Source: RUG14515 sp045117995
Lineage (GTDB): Bacteria > Bacillota_I > Bacilli_A > RFN20 > CAG-826
Reading direction: 5' to 3'
Assembly: GCA_045117995.1 (NCBI GenBank)
Contig: JBGUOH010000009.1
Coordinates: forward strand, 124,001-188,000
DNA length: 64,000 nucleotides
This document shows, in pieces, positions 50,480 to 60,120 of the stretch; within the stretch, counting starts at the first letter, position 1, and each line of letters begins with the position of its first letter. Made by a program: the position numbers and the translations under genes. The notes beneath the pieces were generated by a model that saw nothing but the letters and a program-made list of their open reading frames with translations, was not told the DNA's origin and searched no databases.

Positions 50480-51877
50480 ATGGAACAAACTAAACAACCT
50501 GCGTTTAAGTTGAATTACAAACGTACTTTTATTATTGGTTTCGCCTTTTTTGGTATTTTGCTCTTGTGGCAAGTATACGATTCATGGTGCACACCAATAC
50601 TTACTGAATTGTTTAAAACTAAGTTAAACATCGCTGACGAAAGAAAAGTTCAATACCTTGTTGGTATCATGATGGCGATCGATAACTTAGCCGCTTTAAT
50701 TCTCTTACCAATATTTGGTGCACTCTCTGATAAAACCAAAACAAGATTTGGTAAAAGAATGCCATATATCGCTGTGGGCACAATTGTGTGCTGTGCATTA
50801 TTCCCATTTATTCCTTTATTCTTTACACAAAGTAACTTAGTGGGCGTCATCGTTATTATGGCGATGGTTGTTTTATTTGCGATGATGTATCGTAACCCCG
50901 CTGTTGCTTTAATGCCTGATATGACACCAAAGCCACTTCGTAGTAAGGCTAATGGTATCATTAATATCATGGGCTATATTGGTGGCGCATTCGCTACCGT
51001 CCTCGGTATTTTCTTTGATTTTAAGAAAAAATACCTCCAAGTTGATGATAAGAATTTCTGGATTGTTGAGATCCCATTCTTAGTGGCCTCAGTCTTAATG
51101 CTTATCTCCGCGATTGTCTTATTCATTCTCATTAAAGAAAACAAGATTCAAGATGAAGTGAAAGATGAAATGGCTAGAGGCGACGCAGTGAGTGAAACCG
51201 CTGATAAAGTTGATGATGATAAACCATTATCTAAAGCCAATAAGATTATGCTCTTCTTAATCTTAGGTGCAGAATTCTTCTGGTTTATGGCGGATAACGC
51301 TGTCGGTACCTTCTTAAATAACTACATCATTTACAATACTGATTCTGGTCAAGCCGCTACTAGTATCTTAACTATCGTTGGTGGTGTTGCTTCCGTAGCA
51401 GGCTTTGCCTTAGGTGGCATGATTGCTAGTAAGATTGGTCGTAAATGGACATTATTTGGTGGTTTAGGTTTAACATTAGTGGCCTATGCCGCTTGGATTA
51501 TTTTGACATTCACCGCTGGTGTTGGTGATGGCGAAGCCGCTCCTATTTGGTTATACCCATTATTCGTCCTTAAAGGCTTTGGTATGTCCTTAGTCCACGT
51601 TAACTCCTTCCCAATGGTTGTTGAATTATGTAATAGCAAGAAGATTGGTAGATTTACAGGATACTATTATGCTTCTAGTATGGCCGCTCAAACAATTACT
51701 CCAGTCGCCTTTGGCGCACTCCTCTTAGTGCCTTCATTTGACTGGTACTTATTACCAATTTACGCTGCTGGTTGTATTGCCCTCTCCTTAGTAGTATTCT
51801 TCTTTGTGAAGAATGTGAGAAGTACAAAAACTAAATTCACAACTGGCTTAGAAGCTTTAGGGGAAGCAGAAGAATAA
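50480..51877 (+). CDS. MFS sugar transporter (SLC45/GPH-like)
   Basis: 465 aa, twelve hydrophobic helices with a long central loop (about 225-255). LLLWQVYDSWCTPIL in helix 1 and PIFGALSDKTKTRFGKRMPYI after helix 2 fit the SLC45/GPH-like MFS group that carries sugars with protons or sodium. Followed after 9 nt by a glycerophosphodiesterase gene; substrate therefore could be a sugar or a polyol. SD weak (TAGGT). Promoter overlaps a palindromic operator. Confidence 0.85.
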   Translation: MEQTKQPAFKLNYKRTFIIGFAFFGILLLWQVYDSWCTPILTELFKTKLNIADERKVQYLVGIMMAIDNLAALILLPIFGALSDKTKTRFGKRMPYIAVGTIVCCALFPFIPLFFTQSNLVGVIVIMAMVVLFAMMYRNPAVALMPDMTPKPLRSKANGIINIMGYIGGAFATVLGIFFDFKKKYLQVDDKNFWIVEIPFLVASVLMLISAIVLFILIKENKIQDEVKDEMARGDAVSETADKVDDDKPLSKANKIMLFLILGAEFFWFMADNAVGTFLNNYIIYNTDSGQAATSILTIVGGVASVAGFALGGMIASKIGRKWTLFGGLGLTLVAYAAWIILTFTAGVGDGEAAPIWLYPLFVLKGFGMSLVHVNSFPMVVELCNSKKIGRFTGYYYASSMAAQTITPVAFGALLLVPSFDWYLLPIYAAGCIALSLVVFFFVKNVRSTKTKFTTGLEALGEAEE

Positions 51878-51886
51878 CAAATTAAT

Positions 51887-52588
51887 ATGAAACCATTATG
51901 TATAGCGCATCGTGGTAAGCACGATAAATACTTTGAGAATACTTTGAACGCTTTTAAAGAAGCGGCAAAAGGTGAATTCTATGGTATTGAAACCGATATC
52001 CATTTAACTAAAGATAACTATTGGGTGATCCACCACGACCCAGATTTCGTAAGCAATGGGCAAAAATACGTCATTAGTGAACTCACAAAAGACGAAGTGA
52101 TTAAATTACCATTAGATAACGATCAAGGCGATAAAGAAGCCTATATTCCTCTATTTGAGGACTATTTAAAGATTTGTAAGGAAAGTGGCAAGCGTCCAAT
52201 CATTGAATTTAAGCCAAAAAATCCAAAAGCTAAACACTTAAAACAAATCGTTAATTACATTGATCAAGAGATGGGTTTAGAAAATGTCACCTTCATCGCG
52301 TTCTATCCTTGGCCGCTTATTAAACTAAGAAATAGATTCCACAAAAGAGTGCATCTTCAACAACTCTTAGAAGAAGGCCATTATAAGACTCTTTATAAAT
52401 GGGCGAAGTTCTTCAAGATGGATATCGATATCGAAGATAGATTATTAACCCAAGACCTCGTGGATCTCTTCCATAAGAAACATCTTAAAGTTAACTGTTG
52501 GACAGTTGATACTCCTGAGATGCTGAAGAAATTAGAGGACATGGGTGTTGATTACATCACCACGAACGTCTTTCAACAAAATGATTAA
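51887..52588 (+). CDS. glycerophosphodiester phosphodiesterase
   Basis: 233 aa, GDPD TIM barrel. AHRG (7-10) with catalytic His8, Glu17 in ENT, Glu35 and Asp37 in GIETDIHLT, His50 in HHD. Hydrolyses glycerophosphodiesters from lipids to glycerol-3-phosphate and an alcohol. No signal peptide, so cytoplasmic. Second gene after the MFS transporter, ended by a terminator starting at its stop. Confidence 0.93.
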   Translation: MKPLCIAHRGKHDKYFENTLNAFKEAAKGEFYGIETDIHLTKDNYWVIHHDPDFVSNGQKYVISELTKDEVIKLPLDNDQGDKEAYIPLFEDYLKICKESGKRPIIEFKPKNPKAKHLKQIVNYIDQEMGLENVTFIAFYPWPLIKLRNRFHKRVHLQQLLEEGHYKTLYKWAKFFKMDIDIEDRLLTQDLVDLFHKKHLKVNCWTVDTPEMLKKLEDMGVDYITTNVFQQND

Positions 52589-52612
52589 GGCTGGCAATCG
52601 TCAGTCTTTTTT
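52589..52612 (+). terminator. terminator of the MFS-GDPD unit
   Basis: GGCTGGC paired with GTCAGTC (two wobbles), 4-nt loop, then six T. Begins immediately after the TAA stop. Confidence 0.85.
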
Positions 52613-52643
52613 ATTTCCTTGAAATGTTAGATAATTGATACAT

Positions 52644-53174
52644 ATGAAGAAGCTTGCCTTAGTTTGTTTCACTCTCTTTGGTGTTTTATCTCTTTCAGCG
52701 TGCTCTGGTGAAAAATCTTATAACTATGAGAAATATAAAGCCATGCTCGCTAAAAAAGAATTCGCACCTAAAGAAACCAAAGTGCATATCGAAATTGAAG
52801 AAGATGGTGTTAAAACTACCTCTGATTTAACATATGATTTTGATTATGAAAGATGGACAGGCACTGTGATCGAAAACTTCGACGGGGAAGATGTTGAAAT
52901 GACAACCTATGAAGCATTAGATATCGTTCCTTATGTGAGCACTCTTTCTTATACCGCTGAATATTTTAATTCCGAAGTTAATAAAGCTTATAAATTCTAT
53001 GCATCTAAAGATGAATACCGTATCGTTATGAACATAACTAACCAAAAAGGTTCTAATGAAGGCGAAGTAAAGTTTAATAAAGATGGTTTATTGACTTATA
53101 GTTATGGGATAGTAAAAAACAAGGACGGAGAAACCGTCCATGAAGAAACTAAAGTATACACGTACTCTTTATAG
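52644..53174 (+). CDS. predicted lipoprotein, unknown function
   Basis: 176 aa. Signal peptide with lipobox LSAC, acylated Cys20, so anchored outside the cell membrane. The mature part is hydrophilic, beta-rich and acidic, with no family I recognise. Start set at the ATG 52644 (an upstream in-frame TTG exists) because GATAAT (52630-52635) ends 8 nt before it and there is no Shine-Dalgarno. Its stop codon abuts the stop of the convergent HAD gene with no base between. Confidence 0.78.
   Translation: MKKLALVCFTLFGVLSLSACSGEKSYNYEKYKAMLAKKEFAPKETKVHIEIEEDGVKTTSDLTYDFDYERWTGTVIENFDGEDVEMTTYEALDIVPYVSTLSYTAEYFNSEVNKAYKFYASKDEYRIVMNITNQKGSNEGEVKFNKDGLLTYSYGIVKNKDGETVHEETKVYTYSL
53114..53139 (-). 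terminator. terminator of the HAD gene, embedded in the lipoprotein coding sequence
   Basis: Minus strand: GGACGG (53134-53139), loop TTTCT, CCGTCC (53123-53128), then TTGTTTTTTA. Lies 35-60 nt after the HAD stop, inside the last 20 codons of the convergent lipoprotein gene. Confidence 0.82.
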
Positions 53175-53957
53175 TTACTTTTCAAGTAAAGGAATTAAAT
53201 CCGCGATTGAATCAATGATATAGGTTGGCTGACGGTCAGCCTTTTTAAATTGTTCTAAAGTGGTTTCTCCACTTAAAACCGCAACACTATCGACACCAGC
53301 GTTAAGACCTGCGACGATATCAGTGTAATAACGATCCCCCACCATCATGGTTTCTTCTTTAGAAACACCAAACTTTTCCATGACTTGATAAATCATTGTG
53401 GGTTCTGGTTTTCCTAAGAAAATTGGGGCTTTATCAGTGCACATCTCAATCCATTTGCAAAGTCCACCACAATCCGGGATGTATAATCCATCCTCGATTG
53501 GGCAGCGATAATCCATATTCGTCGCGATGAATTTACTACCTCTTTGAATATAGAGACAGGCGTTCTTTAATTCGTCATAGACTAGCTCTGTATCAAAAGA
53601 GGCTAATACAACATCTGGGATTTGTTCTTGATAATCTTCAATAAGTAGGAAATGTTTTCTTAATTCTTCTTTGAATGATTTCACACCTAAGACAAAAAGT
53701 GTTTTAACGTTTTGATCTTTTAAATACTTAATCGTGGTATCAATGGAAGAATAGAAATTATCTTCATTGCATTCAATACCCATTCTTTTAATCTTCTTCA
53801 CATAGAAGTCTAATGAATGGGAAGAATTGTTCGTCAAAAAAACAAACGATATATCGTTTTGTCTAAGATATTCGAATGTTTCTTTCGCGCCTTTAAATAG
53901 ATGTTCACCGAGATAGACGGTGCCATCCATATCAAGGCATATTAATTTTTTGTTCAT
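53175..53957 (-). CDS. HAD-superfamily phosphatase, NagD/PNPase-like
   Basis: 260 aa. DxD motif Asp9-Met-Asp11-GT, motif II TNNSS, capping domain (about 80-180), and motif IV GDRYYTDI. NagD-like enzymes hydrolyse sugar phosphates or nucleotides. It lies 6 nt behind the DUF2188 gene, with no clear SD, so it is probably translated by coupling. Convergent with the lipoprotein gene. Confidence 0.9.
   Translation of the reverse strand: MNKKLICLDMDGTVYLGEHLFKGAKETFEYLRQNDISFVFLTNNSSHSLDFYVKKIKRMGIECNEDNFYSSIDTTIKYLKDQNVKTLFVLGVKSFKEELRKHFLLIEDYQEQIPDVVLASFDTELVYDELKNACLYIQRGSKFIATNMDYRCPIEDGLYIPDCGGLCKWIEMCTDKAPIFLGKPEPTMIYQVMEKFGVSKEETMMVGDRYYTDIVAGLNAGVDSVAVLSGETTLEQFKKADRQPTYIIDSIADLIPLLEK
53227..53246 (+). 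terminator. terminator of the lipoprotein gene, embedded in the HAD coding sequence
   Basis: GGCTGA, loop CGG, TCAGCC, then five T on the plus strand. Lies 52 nt after the lipoprotein stop, inside the 3' end of the convergent HAD gene. Confidence 0.82.
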
Positions 53958-53963
53958 TAATAG

Positions 53964-54335
53964 CTATTTCTTTTTAATTTTGCCTTTTTGTGCACCTTTA
54001 GAGGCATGGACTAAGACAGAACCACCTTGGTTTTCGGCCATCTTCTTGGTAAATTCCAAAGCTTCTTTTTGGGTATCAAATAACTTAATGGCTTTTTCAC
54101 CACCGGCATATTTGACTTGCCATTTGCCATCTGGACGTTTCGCAACATGGTAGTTACGGAAATCAACAGTCTTCTTTTCTTCCTTCTTTGGAGCAGCTTT
54201 AGCGGCTGGCTTTTTAGCAGGAGCGGCTTTCTTTGGTTCGGCCTTCTTGGCTGGTGCTGGTTTAGCAGCAGGTTTCTTTGCTGGAGCAGGTTTCTTGGCA
54301 GGTGCTGGTTTAGCAGCAGGTTTTTTAGCTGGCAT
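53964..54335 (-). CDS. DUF2188 protein with histone-H1-like Lys/Ala/Pro tail
   Basis: 123 aa. Residues 1-55 are Lys/Ala/Pro repeats (AAKPAPAKKPAPAKK-type), like the tails of bacterial histone-H1-like proteins. Residues ~58-123 match DUF2188: NYHVAKRPDGKWQVKYAGGEKAIKLFDTQKEALEFTKK and VLVHASKG, ending in a lysine-rich end GKIKKK. Net charge strongly positive, so nucleic-acid binding is likely. SD AAGGGG about 11 nt upstream; first of a pair with the HAD gene. Confidence 0.8.
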   Translation of the reverse strand: MPAKKPAAKPAPAKKPAPAKKPAAKPAPAKKAEPKKAAPAKKPAAKAAPKKEEKKTVDFRNYHVAKRPDGKWQVKYAGGEKAIKLFDTQKEALEFTKKMAENQGGSVLVHASKGAQKGKIKKK

Positions 54336-54388
54336 GATTATATATCCCCTTATTTAATTTAATTATAGAATATATTTTCGAAAAAATA

Positions 54389-55348
54389 TCAATCACACGG
54401 GAAAACCACACCGATTTGTCTTCTAATTTCATCCATTAGTTTCATCACTTCAAGTGAAGATTCTAATGAAACAAGATCATTAGTTTGTTCCCCTTTGATA
54501 TATTCAGCGTTCACTCTAAACTGACGGGCAAATTTCTTTTCCTTATCTTTAAATACTTCTTTATGACCTTTAGTTTTCAACACCGCTTTACTGGTCATGT
54601 GGAATAAAGGAACTTTGATAATTCCCTTTTCTCCTTTAATAATGCAGTGCTCGCCGACAAGGGCGTTGATTTGACTGCTGACATGGGCTTTAAAACCATC
54701 GTATTCAAATATTGAATCATTAAAAAGATCGATACCGTTATATAGTTTGCCCTCTGATTTAATGGATTTTGGCTTACCAAATAATTCATAGACATATCGT
54801 ACTGGATACACCCCTAAATCTAGAAGAGCGCCTCCATATCTAGAAGGGGAAATATATCTACCTTTGGCTTTGTTATAACCAAATATTGGCATATTAAAGA
54901 TGCAGTCAACGGAAAGGATCTTACCAATTCTTTCTTCTTTAACCCATTCTTTAACTTTATTCGCAACAGGATTAAACCAAGTCCACATTGCTTCTTTTAA
55001 GTAAGTATTTGTTTCTTTACTTAGTTTGATGAGTTCCTCTAATTCTTTAGAATTACCCGTAATTGGCTTTTCACAAAGAACTGGTTTATGGTTTTCTAAG
55101 CAAAGCTTACAAAATGAAAAGTGCGTTTCATTTGTGGTGGCAATATAGACACCATCAACGCGAGGGTCATTAATCGCCTCTAACGCACTTTCATAAACTG
55201 TAGAATTGTAGCGTTTAGCAAAAGCTTCCGCTTTCGCTTTGGTGCGGTTGAAAACAGACACAATTGTGTGACCAGGATTGGTTACTAATTCCTTAGCGAC
55301 CTTCTTGGCGATTTGACCTGTTCCAATAAAACACCAATTAAAATTCAT
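54389..55348 (-). CDS. Gfo/Idh/MocA-family oxidoreductase
   Basis: 319 aa. N-terminal Rossmann domain with GTGQIA (9-14) and CEKP (about 93-96) near the substrate lysine, C-terminal alpha/beta domain. NAD(P)-dependent oxidation or epimerisation of a sugar or polyol; the exact one is not visible. 3 bp after the FGGY kinase in the same operon. Ends in TGA. Confidence 0.88.
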   Translation of the reverse strand: MNFNWCFIGTGQIAKKVAKELVTNPGHTIVSVFNRTKAKAEAFAKRYNSTVYESALEAINDPRVDGVYIATTNETHFSFCKLCLENHKPVLCEKPITGNSKELEELIKLSKETNTYLKEAMWTWFNPVANKVKEWVKEERIGKILSVDCIFNMPIFGYNKAKGRYISPSRYGGALLDLGVYPVRYVYELFGKPKSIKSEGKLYNGIDLFNDSIFEYDGFKAHVSSQINALVGEHCIIKGEKGIIKVPLFHMTSKAVLKTKGHKEVFKDKEKKFARQFRVNAEYIKGEQTNDLVSLESSLEVMKLMDEIRRQIGVVFPCD

Positions 55349-55351
55349 ATA

Positions 55352-56932
55352 TTACTTGCAGTGTTGACCTTTGACACATTCAACCGCTTTGGCTTCCACT
55401 GGGACAGCGGCTTTATATCTTTCTAAGAACTTATTGAAGCCGATGACTTCTTCTTTGGAAGCAACTGCAACATCTTCTTTAGCGTTAGCGAAGATCTTAT
55501 TTTGTAAGTAGTCTTCTAAGCTTTCGCCTCTTTCTTTTTCAAGCATGTAAGCGGCTAATAAAGCTTCACCATATGGGCCACCTTCACCCGCACTACTTAA
55601 AGTAGCAACTGGAGCGTCTAAAGCGGCACTTAAAGCTTTAGCACCAACGACTGGGGTTTTGAAGAAACCGCCATGGCCGTAGATCTTATTAACTTCGACA
55701 CCTTGTTTCTTTAAGATATCAACACCAATTCTTAAGACAGCAAGAACTGCTAAGATATGGGATTTCATGAAGTTCGCTAATGACATCTTGGCGTCTGGTT
55801 CTCTAACAAATAATGGTCTACCTTCTTGGACACCAACTGCGGCTTCACCAGAGAAGTAGTTAAAGGAAACAAGACCACCAGCGTCTGGTTCACCTTCAAG
55901 AGACTTATTGAATAATCTCACGAACAATTCACCACGTTGGATGGAACCACCCGCTAAAACGATGGCTTGATGTAATAACTCAACCCAAGCATTGATATCG
56001 GTTGTGCAGTTGTTCGCGTGAACAAGAACGGCTGGGTAACCACTTGGGGAAGCGATAACGTCGATTTCTTTATTCATGGCAATGTTCTTGTCAGTAACAA
56101 GAGTAATGTTTCCAGATGTACCTAATGAGGAGTTACCATAACCAACTCTAACGGAGTTAGTGGCAATCATACCTGTACCCATATCGCCTTCTGGTGGGCA
56201 GAATGGAATACCAGCTTGTAAAACACCTGATGGGTCAATTAATAAGGCACCTTCTTTTGTTAAGTAACCAGCGTTTTGGCCAGCGACCATACATTTTGGT
56301 AAGATGTCTAAAATCTTCCATGGGACTTTGTCTTTGACTAAGTTATTGAATTTTTCCACCATTTGGTTGTCATAGTCTTTGGTGTTCTTATCTAATGGGA
56401 ACATACCACTAGCGTCGTTCGCGCCAAGAACTTTTTGACCAGTTAATAAATAATGGAAATAACCCGCTAAGGTTGTAGCAAAGCAAATATCTTTGACTTC
56501 CTTTTCACCATTCAATAAAGCTTGGTAAATGTGGGACACACTCCAACGTTGTGGAACATTAAAGTTAAATAATTGAGATAATTGATCTTGGGCATCTGGG
56601 CAGATGGTGTTCTTCCATGTACGGAATTCCGCTAATTGTTCGCCTTTCTTGTTAAAAACAAGATAGCCGTGCATCATACCAGAGATACCAATCGCACCAA
56701 CTTTACTTAATGGTTTACGATACTTTGCTTCAAATTTTTGTTTTAAGCCAGCATAGCAATCCGCTAAACCAATCTTGGCTTGCTCTAAGGTATAAATCCA
56801 AATACCGTTTTTTAATGTTGATTCCCAAGCATAGTCGTTAGAAGCGATAATCTCGTGATTTTCATCGAGCATAACCGCTTTAATGTTTGTGGAACCGAAT
56901 TCAATACCAATTACACATTTTTCTAAAATCAT
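55352..56932 (-). CDS. FGGY-family carbohydrate kinase (xylulokinase-like)
   Basis: 526 aa. GIEFGSTNIKAV (8-20) is the phosphate-binding start; GISGMMHGYLV and the C-terminal GGFFKTPVVGAKALSAAL with EGGPYGEALLAA are typical of the second FGGY domain. Phosphorylates a pentulose or related sugar; L-ribulose, D-xylulose or another cannot be decided. Start set at 56932 with GGAGG 5-6 nt upstream (56938-56942). Co-transcribed with a Gfo/Idh/MocA enzyme. Confidence 0.88.
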   Translation of the reverse strand: MILEKCVIGIEFGSTNIKAVMLDENHEIIASNDYAWESTLKNGIWIYTLEQAKIGLADCYAGLKQKFEAKYRKPLSKVGAIGISGMMHGYLVFNKKGEQLAEFRTWKNTICPDAQDQLSQLFNFNVPQRWSVSHIYQALLNGEKEVKDICFATTLAGYFHYLLTGQKVLGANDASGMFPLDKNTKDYDNQMVEKFNNLVKDKVPWKILDILPKCMVAGQNAGYLTKEGALLIDPSGVLQAGIPFCPPEGDMGTGMIATNSVRVGYGNSSLGTSGNITLVTDKNIAMNKEIDVIASPSGYPAVLVHANNCTTDINAWVELLHQAIVLAGGSIQRGELFVRLFNKSLEGEPDAGGLVSFNYFSGEAAVGVQEGRPLFVREPDAKMSLANFMKSHILAVLAVLRIGVDILKKQGVEVNKIYGHGGFFKTPVVGAKALSAALDAPVATLSSAGEGGPYGEALLAAYMLEKERGESLEDYLQNKIFANAKEDVAVASKEEVIGFNKFLERYKAAVPVEAKAVECVKGQHCK

Positions 56933-57009
56933 AATAAGCCTCCATGATAATATGAAATGATTCACTTTCTTTATACAAGAAGATGACCATTTATAATATG
57001 ACAATATAC

Positions 57010-57040
57010 AAAAAAGAGACCGCCATTTTTGCGGTTTCTC
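57010..57040 (-). terminator. terminator of the SWIM-SNF2 unit
   Basis: AGAGA-aa-CCGC paired with GCGGTCTCT, 7-nt loop, then six T on the minus strand, 3 nt after the SNF2 stop. Confidence 0.82.
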
Positions 57041-57042
57041 TT

Positions 57043-60000
57043 TTACATGCTAAGAATTGACTTCAAATCTTTGATAGATAGAGATTTGATTGATGAGTCA
57101 TTATCGCTAATAACTTTATCGACAAGTTCTTTCTTTTCGTTTTGTAAATTAACGACTTTTTCTTCGATGGAGTTTTCAGCGATGAGCTTAATAACTTCAA
57201 CCGTTCTAGTTTGACCAATACGATGCGCTCTATCACTAGCCTGACTTTCCGCGGAGTAGTTCCACCATGGATCGAGGTGAACAACCACATCAGCGCCCAC
57301 TAAATTGAGACCCGTGCCGCCTGCTTTTAAGGAAATAAGGACAATCTTATAATCTTCATCTTGGTTGAAATCATTACAGATTTTAAGTCTTTCTTTCGCA
57401 CTGGTGTCACCAGTAATCATGAAGTACTTAATACCCATCTTTTCAATTTCGTCTTTAACGATATTAAGCGCACTGACGAATTGAGAGAAGATTAAGAATC
57501 TATGGCCATCAGCGAGTTTATCTTTGATAATATCCTTTAACGCGGTAATCTTACCGGATTCACCAACAAAGTTATCCACGAATGTTGATGGGTCAACGCA
57601 GATTTGTCTTAAACGAGTAATAATCGATAAGACTTCCATAATCTTAGAGCCACCATCTTTAGCCTTGAGTTGTTCTTTGGCTTGCAAACGGAAAGCATCG
57701 TATAGTTTTCTTTGTTCTTGGCTCATTTCAGTGGTAATGATGACTTCGAATTTTTCTGGTAAGTCTTTTAAGACATCTTCTTTTCTTCTTCTTAAAATGA
57801 ATGGAGCGACTTTGTCTCTCACGATTTCATAGTATTCTTCGTTATGCTCATAGGAATCTTTGAAGTCCTCATAATCCAAAAGATAATGAGGCATTAAGAA
57901 ATCAAAGATGCTCCATAAGTCATAAATATTGTTTTCAATTGGGGTGCCAGTTAAGGCGATTGTGTGTAAGGCATTGATTTGTTTAACTGCGCCTGTTTTC
58001 TTCGCGTGCATATTCTTAATAAATTGAGCTTCATCAAGGATACACATATCAAAAGTAATATCGGTTAAGTTTTCAAATTCATTCCTTAAGGAATCATAAG
58101 AAATGAAATAGACTCCAAACTTATCATTCTTAATCTTTTTAATAATCTTTTTACGTTCTTCTACAGTGCCAATAATCGCGGCCACGGGAATGTCTTTAGC
58201 GAACTTATTAAATTCGCTGACCCAGTTAAACACTAAGGATTTAGGGGAAACGATAAGAATTGGTTTATCTTGTTTAATTGTGTTAATAAACGCGATTGTT
58301 TCAATGGTTTTACCTAAACCCATATCATCAGCGAGGATGCCACCTAATGAGTATTTGTACAAAACAGATAGCCATTTCACACCATCGATTTGGTATGGTC
58401 TAAGGTCACCATTAATCTTAGCGATCTCTAGATTAGAATCAGAGAAATTCTTTAATTCGTTGAACACGTCATCTAAATAACTGTCCATTGATAAGAAGCT
58501 ATGATCCTTACCATACGCTTTAAATGCATAGTAAAGTGGTAAGTCTTTTTTACTTCTTAAAAAGTTCTCACTAATTAAATCTAAATCTTTAGCGAGGCTA
58601 TAGAATTCTTTAGTCTCTTCACTCATTAAGTTGATGAAGCTATCACCAATCTTGACGAATTTCTTCTTTCTCTTTAAGCCGATTAAGATAGCTTTTAATT
58701 CATCTTCGCTATAGATAGAACCATCAACGAGTACTTCTAACATCGAACCATCTTTCTTAATAGTGATATTAGGAGAGGTAAACGAAGATGTCTTTCTAGA
58801 ATCTAAATCTTTAGAGAAGTAGACTTCTGCGACTTTTTGTAAGTTCTCTAAAGTGCTGTTTAAGAAATCCCAGACTTGACCACCATCGCTTAGAACATGA
58901 TCAAAGAATCCATAGGATAGTAAGATCTCTTGATAGTGTTTGATTTGAGACAACTCATAGAAGTTAGTGATGCTTCTAACATCAATCTCTTCATCGTTTT
59001 TATAGTATTTAGTCTTTTCGTAGACATTATCTTTTTCATAATCAAAGTACGCTTTGATGACTAAAGCACTACCTTCTAATTCTTTCTTAATCTTATCGGC
59101 AACTTCAAAGAAGTTAGGATACTTTTCAAAGAAGGAATACTTAAAGTTATCAAAATTATTTTGGACTGTGCTTAATGGATATGTTCTCGCTGATTCAATT
59201 AAATAGTTGATATAGCGATTATCCGTTAATGGTTTAATCTCATTCGCGGACTTACAGTAATAATAGTTTCTAGTTAATGGAATATAGCCATTAATGATGC
59301 CAGTAGGAGTTAAGGAATAGTTATCATTAACTTTAATACGAACATCCATTGGCTCCTTAGAAACGTGATAGACTTCGTTATTGATATAAAGATAATCATC
59401 TTTTAAAGCGTCTAATAATTCATCGAAGAATTGTAATGATTTGTCATTAGATAAATCGATAAAGAAATCAGGATTATATTTCTCTAAAATCTTAATGATC
59501 TTTTGGCTTGTTTCATCAAAAGAAGAGAGGACGTGCATTAATGTAAGGTCTTTTCCGTATCTAAATTCTTCTTCGTTATAGAAACGATTTAAGAATCTAT
59601 CAATAGAGGCAATCTTATATTCTTTACCTTTAGCAATAGTTAAGTTCACGCTGTATGAGAATCTTGTATCTTCTAAATAAACTTTTAATCTCGCTTTCGT
59701 GGATGCATTAGCGATTTCTTCTTTTCTAATTTCTTTAAAGACTTCACCCATCTCTAAATCAAAAGCATTTTGTTGTTCTCTACGATCAACATCAGAGATT
59801 TCAAAAGCGAACTTTGTCGCTAACGCTTTTAATTGTTCTAGTTCTGTATTCAATAATTTAGAAACTAAGATTGAGAAGTGACGGCATGGTTGCTTTTCCC
59901 TACAGATTTGACAGCTATAGTTAAGTCTACCTTTATAGTCTAATGTGAACTCTAAAATATCAATTCTATTCACTTTAGTGAATAATCTAATATAAAACAA

Positions 60001-60120
60001 TGGATGATTGTTCTCATCGTAGTCCACACCATACTTGTAATCAAAGTAGACGAAAAGTTCCTGATCACTTGGTGATAATTGTTCTAAACGATAATGATTT
60101 AATAGTTCTATAACATCCAT
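57043..60120 (-). CDS. SNF2-family helicase/ATPase with N-terminal SWIM-like zinc site
   Basis: 1025 aa. N-terminal region with a cysteine/histidine cluster (CQICREKQPCRH, about 70-81) resembling a SWIM zinc site; a long unassigned middle; then the SNF2 motor: Walker A DMGLGKT (about 600), DEAQFIKN (about 695), ALTGTPIENN, and C-terminal helicase RAHRIGQTRTVEVI (about 960). DNA-dependent ATPase, probably remodelling nucleoprotein or RNA polymerase complexes. Its ATG is immediately after the TAG of the SWIM gene, with AGGGTGA 6 nt upstream in that gene. Confidence 0.93.
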   Translation of the reverse strand: MDVIELLNHYRLEQLSPSDQELFVYFDYKYGVDYDENNHPLFYIRLFTKVNRIDILEFTLDYKGRLNYSCQICREKQPCRHFSILVSKLLNTELEQLKALATKFAFEISDVDRREQQNAFDLEMGEVFKEIRKEEIANASTKARLKVYLEDTRFSYSVNLTIAKGKEYKIASIDRFLNRFYNEEEFRYGKDLTLMHVLSSFDETSQKIIKILEKYNPDFFIDLSNDKSLQFFDELLDALKDDYLYINNEVYHVSKEPMDVRIKVNDNYSLTPTGIINGYIPLTRNYYYCKSANEIKPLTDNRYINYLIESARTYPLSTVQNNFDNFKYSFFEKYPNFFEVADKIKKELEGSALVIKAYFDYEKDNVYEKTKYYKNDEEIDVRSITNFYELSQIKHYQEILLSYGFFDHVLSDGGQVWDFLNSTLENLQKVAEVYFSKDLDSRKTSSFTSPNITIKKDGSMLEVLVDGSIYSEDELKAILIGLKRKKKFVKIGDSFINLMSEETKEFYSLAKDLDLISENFLRSKKDLPLYYAFKAYGKDHSFLSMDSYLDDVFNELKNFSDSNLEIAKINGDLRPYQIDGVKWLSVLYKYSLGGILADDMGLGKTIETIAFINTIKQDKPILIVSPKSLVFNWVSEFNKFAKDIPVAAIIGTVEERKKIIKKIKNDKFGVYFISYDSLRNEFENLTDITFDMCILDEAQFIKNMHAKKTGAVKQINALHTIALTGTPIENNIYDLWSIFDFLMPHYLLDYEDFKDSYEHNEEYYEIVRDKVAPFILRRRKEDVLKDLPEKFEVIITTEMSQEQRKLYDAFRLQAKEQLKAKDGGSKIMEVLSIITRLRQICVDPSTFVDNFVGESGKITALKDIIKDKLADGHRFLIFSQFVSALNIVKDEIEKMGIKYFMITGDTSAKERLKICNDFNQDEDYKIVLISLKAGGTGLNLVGADVVVHLDPWWNYSAESQASDRAHRIGQTRTVEVIKLIAENSIEEKVVNLQNEKKELVDKVISDNDSSIKSLSIKDLKSILSM

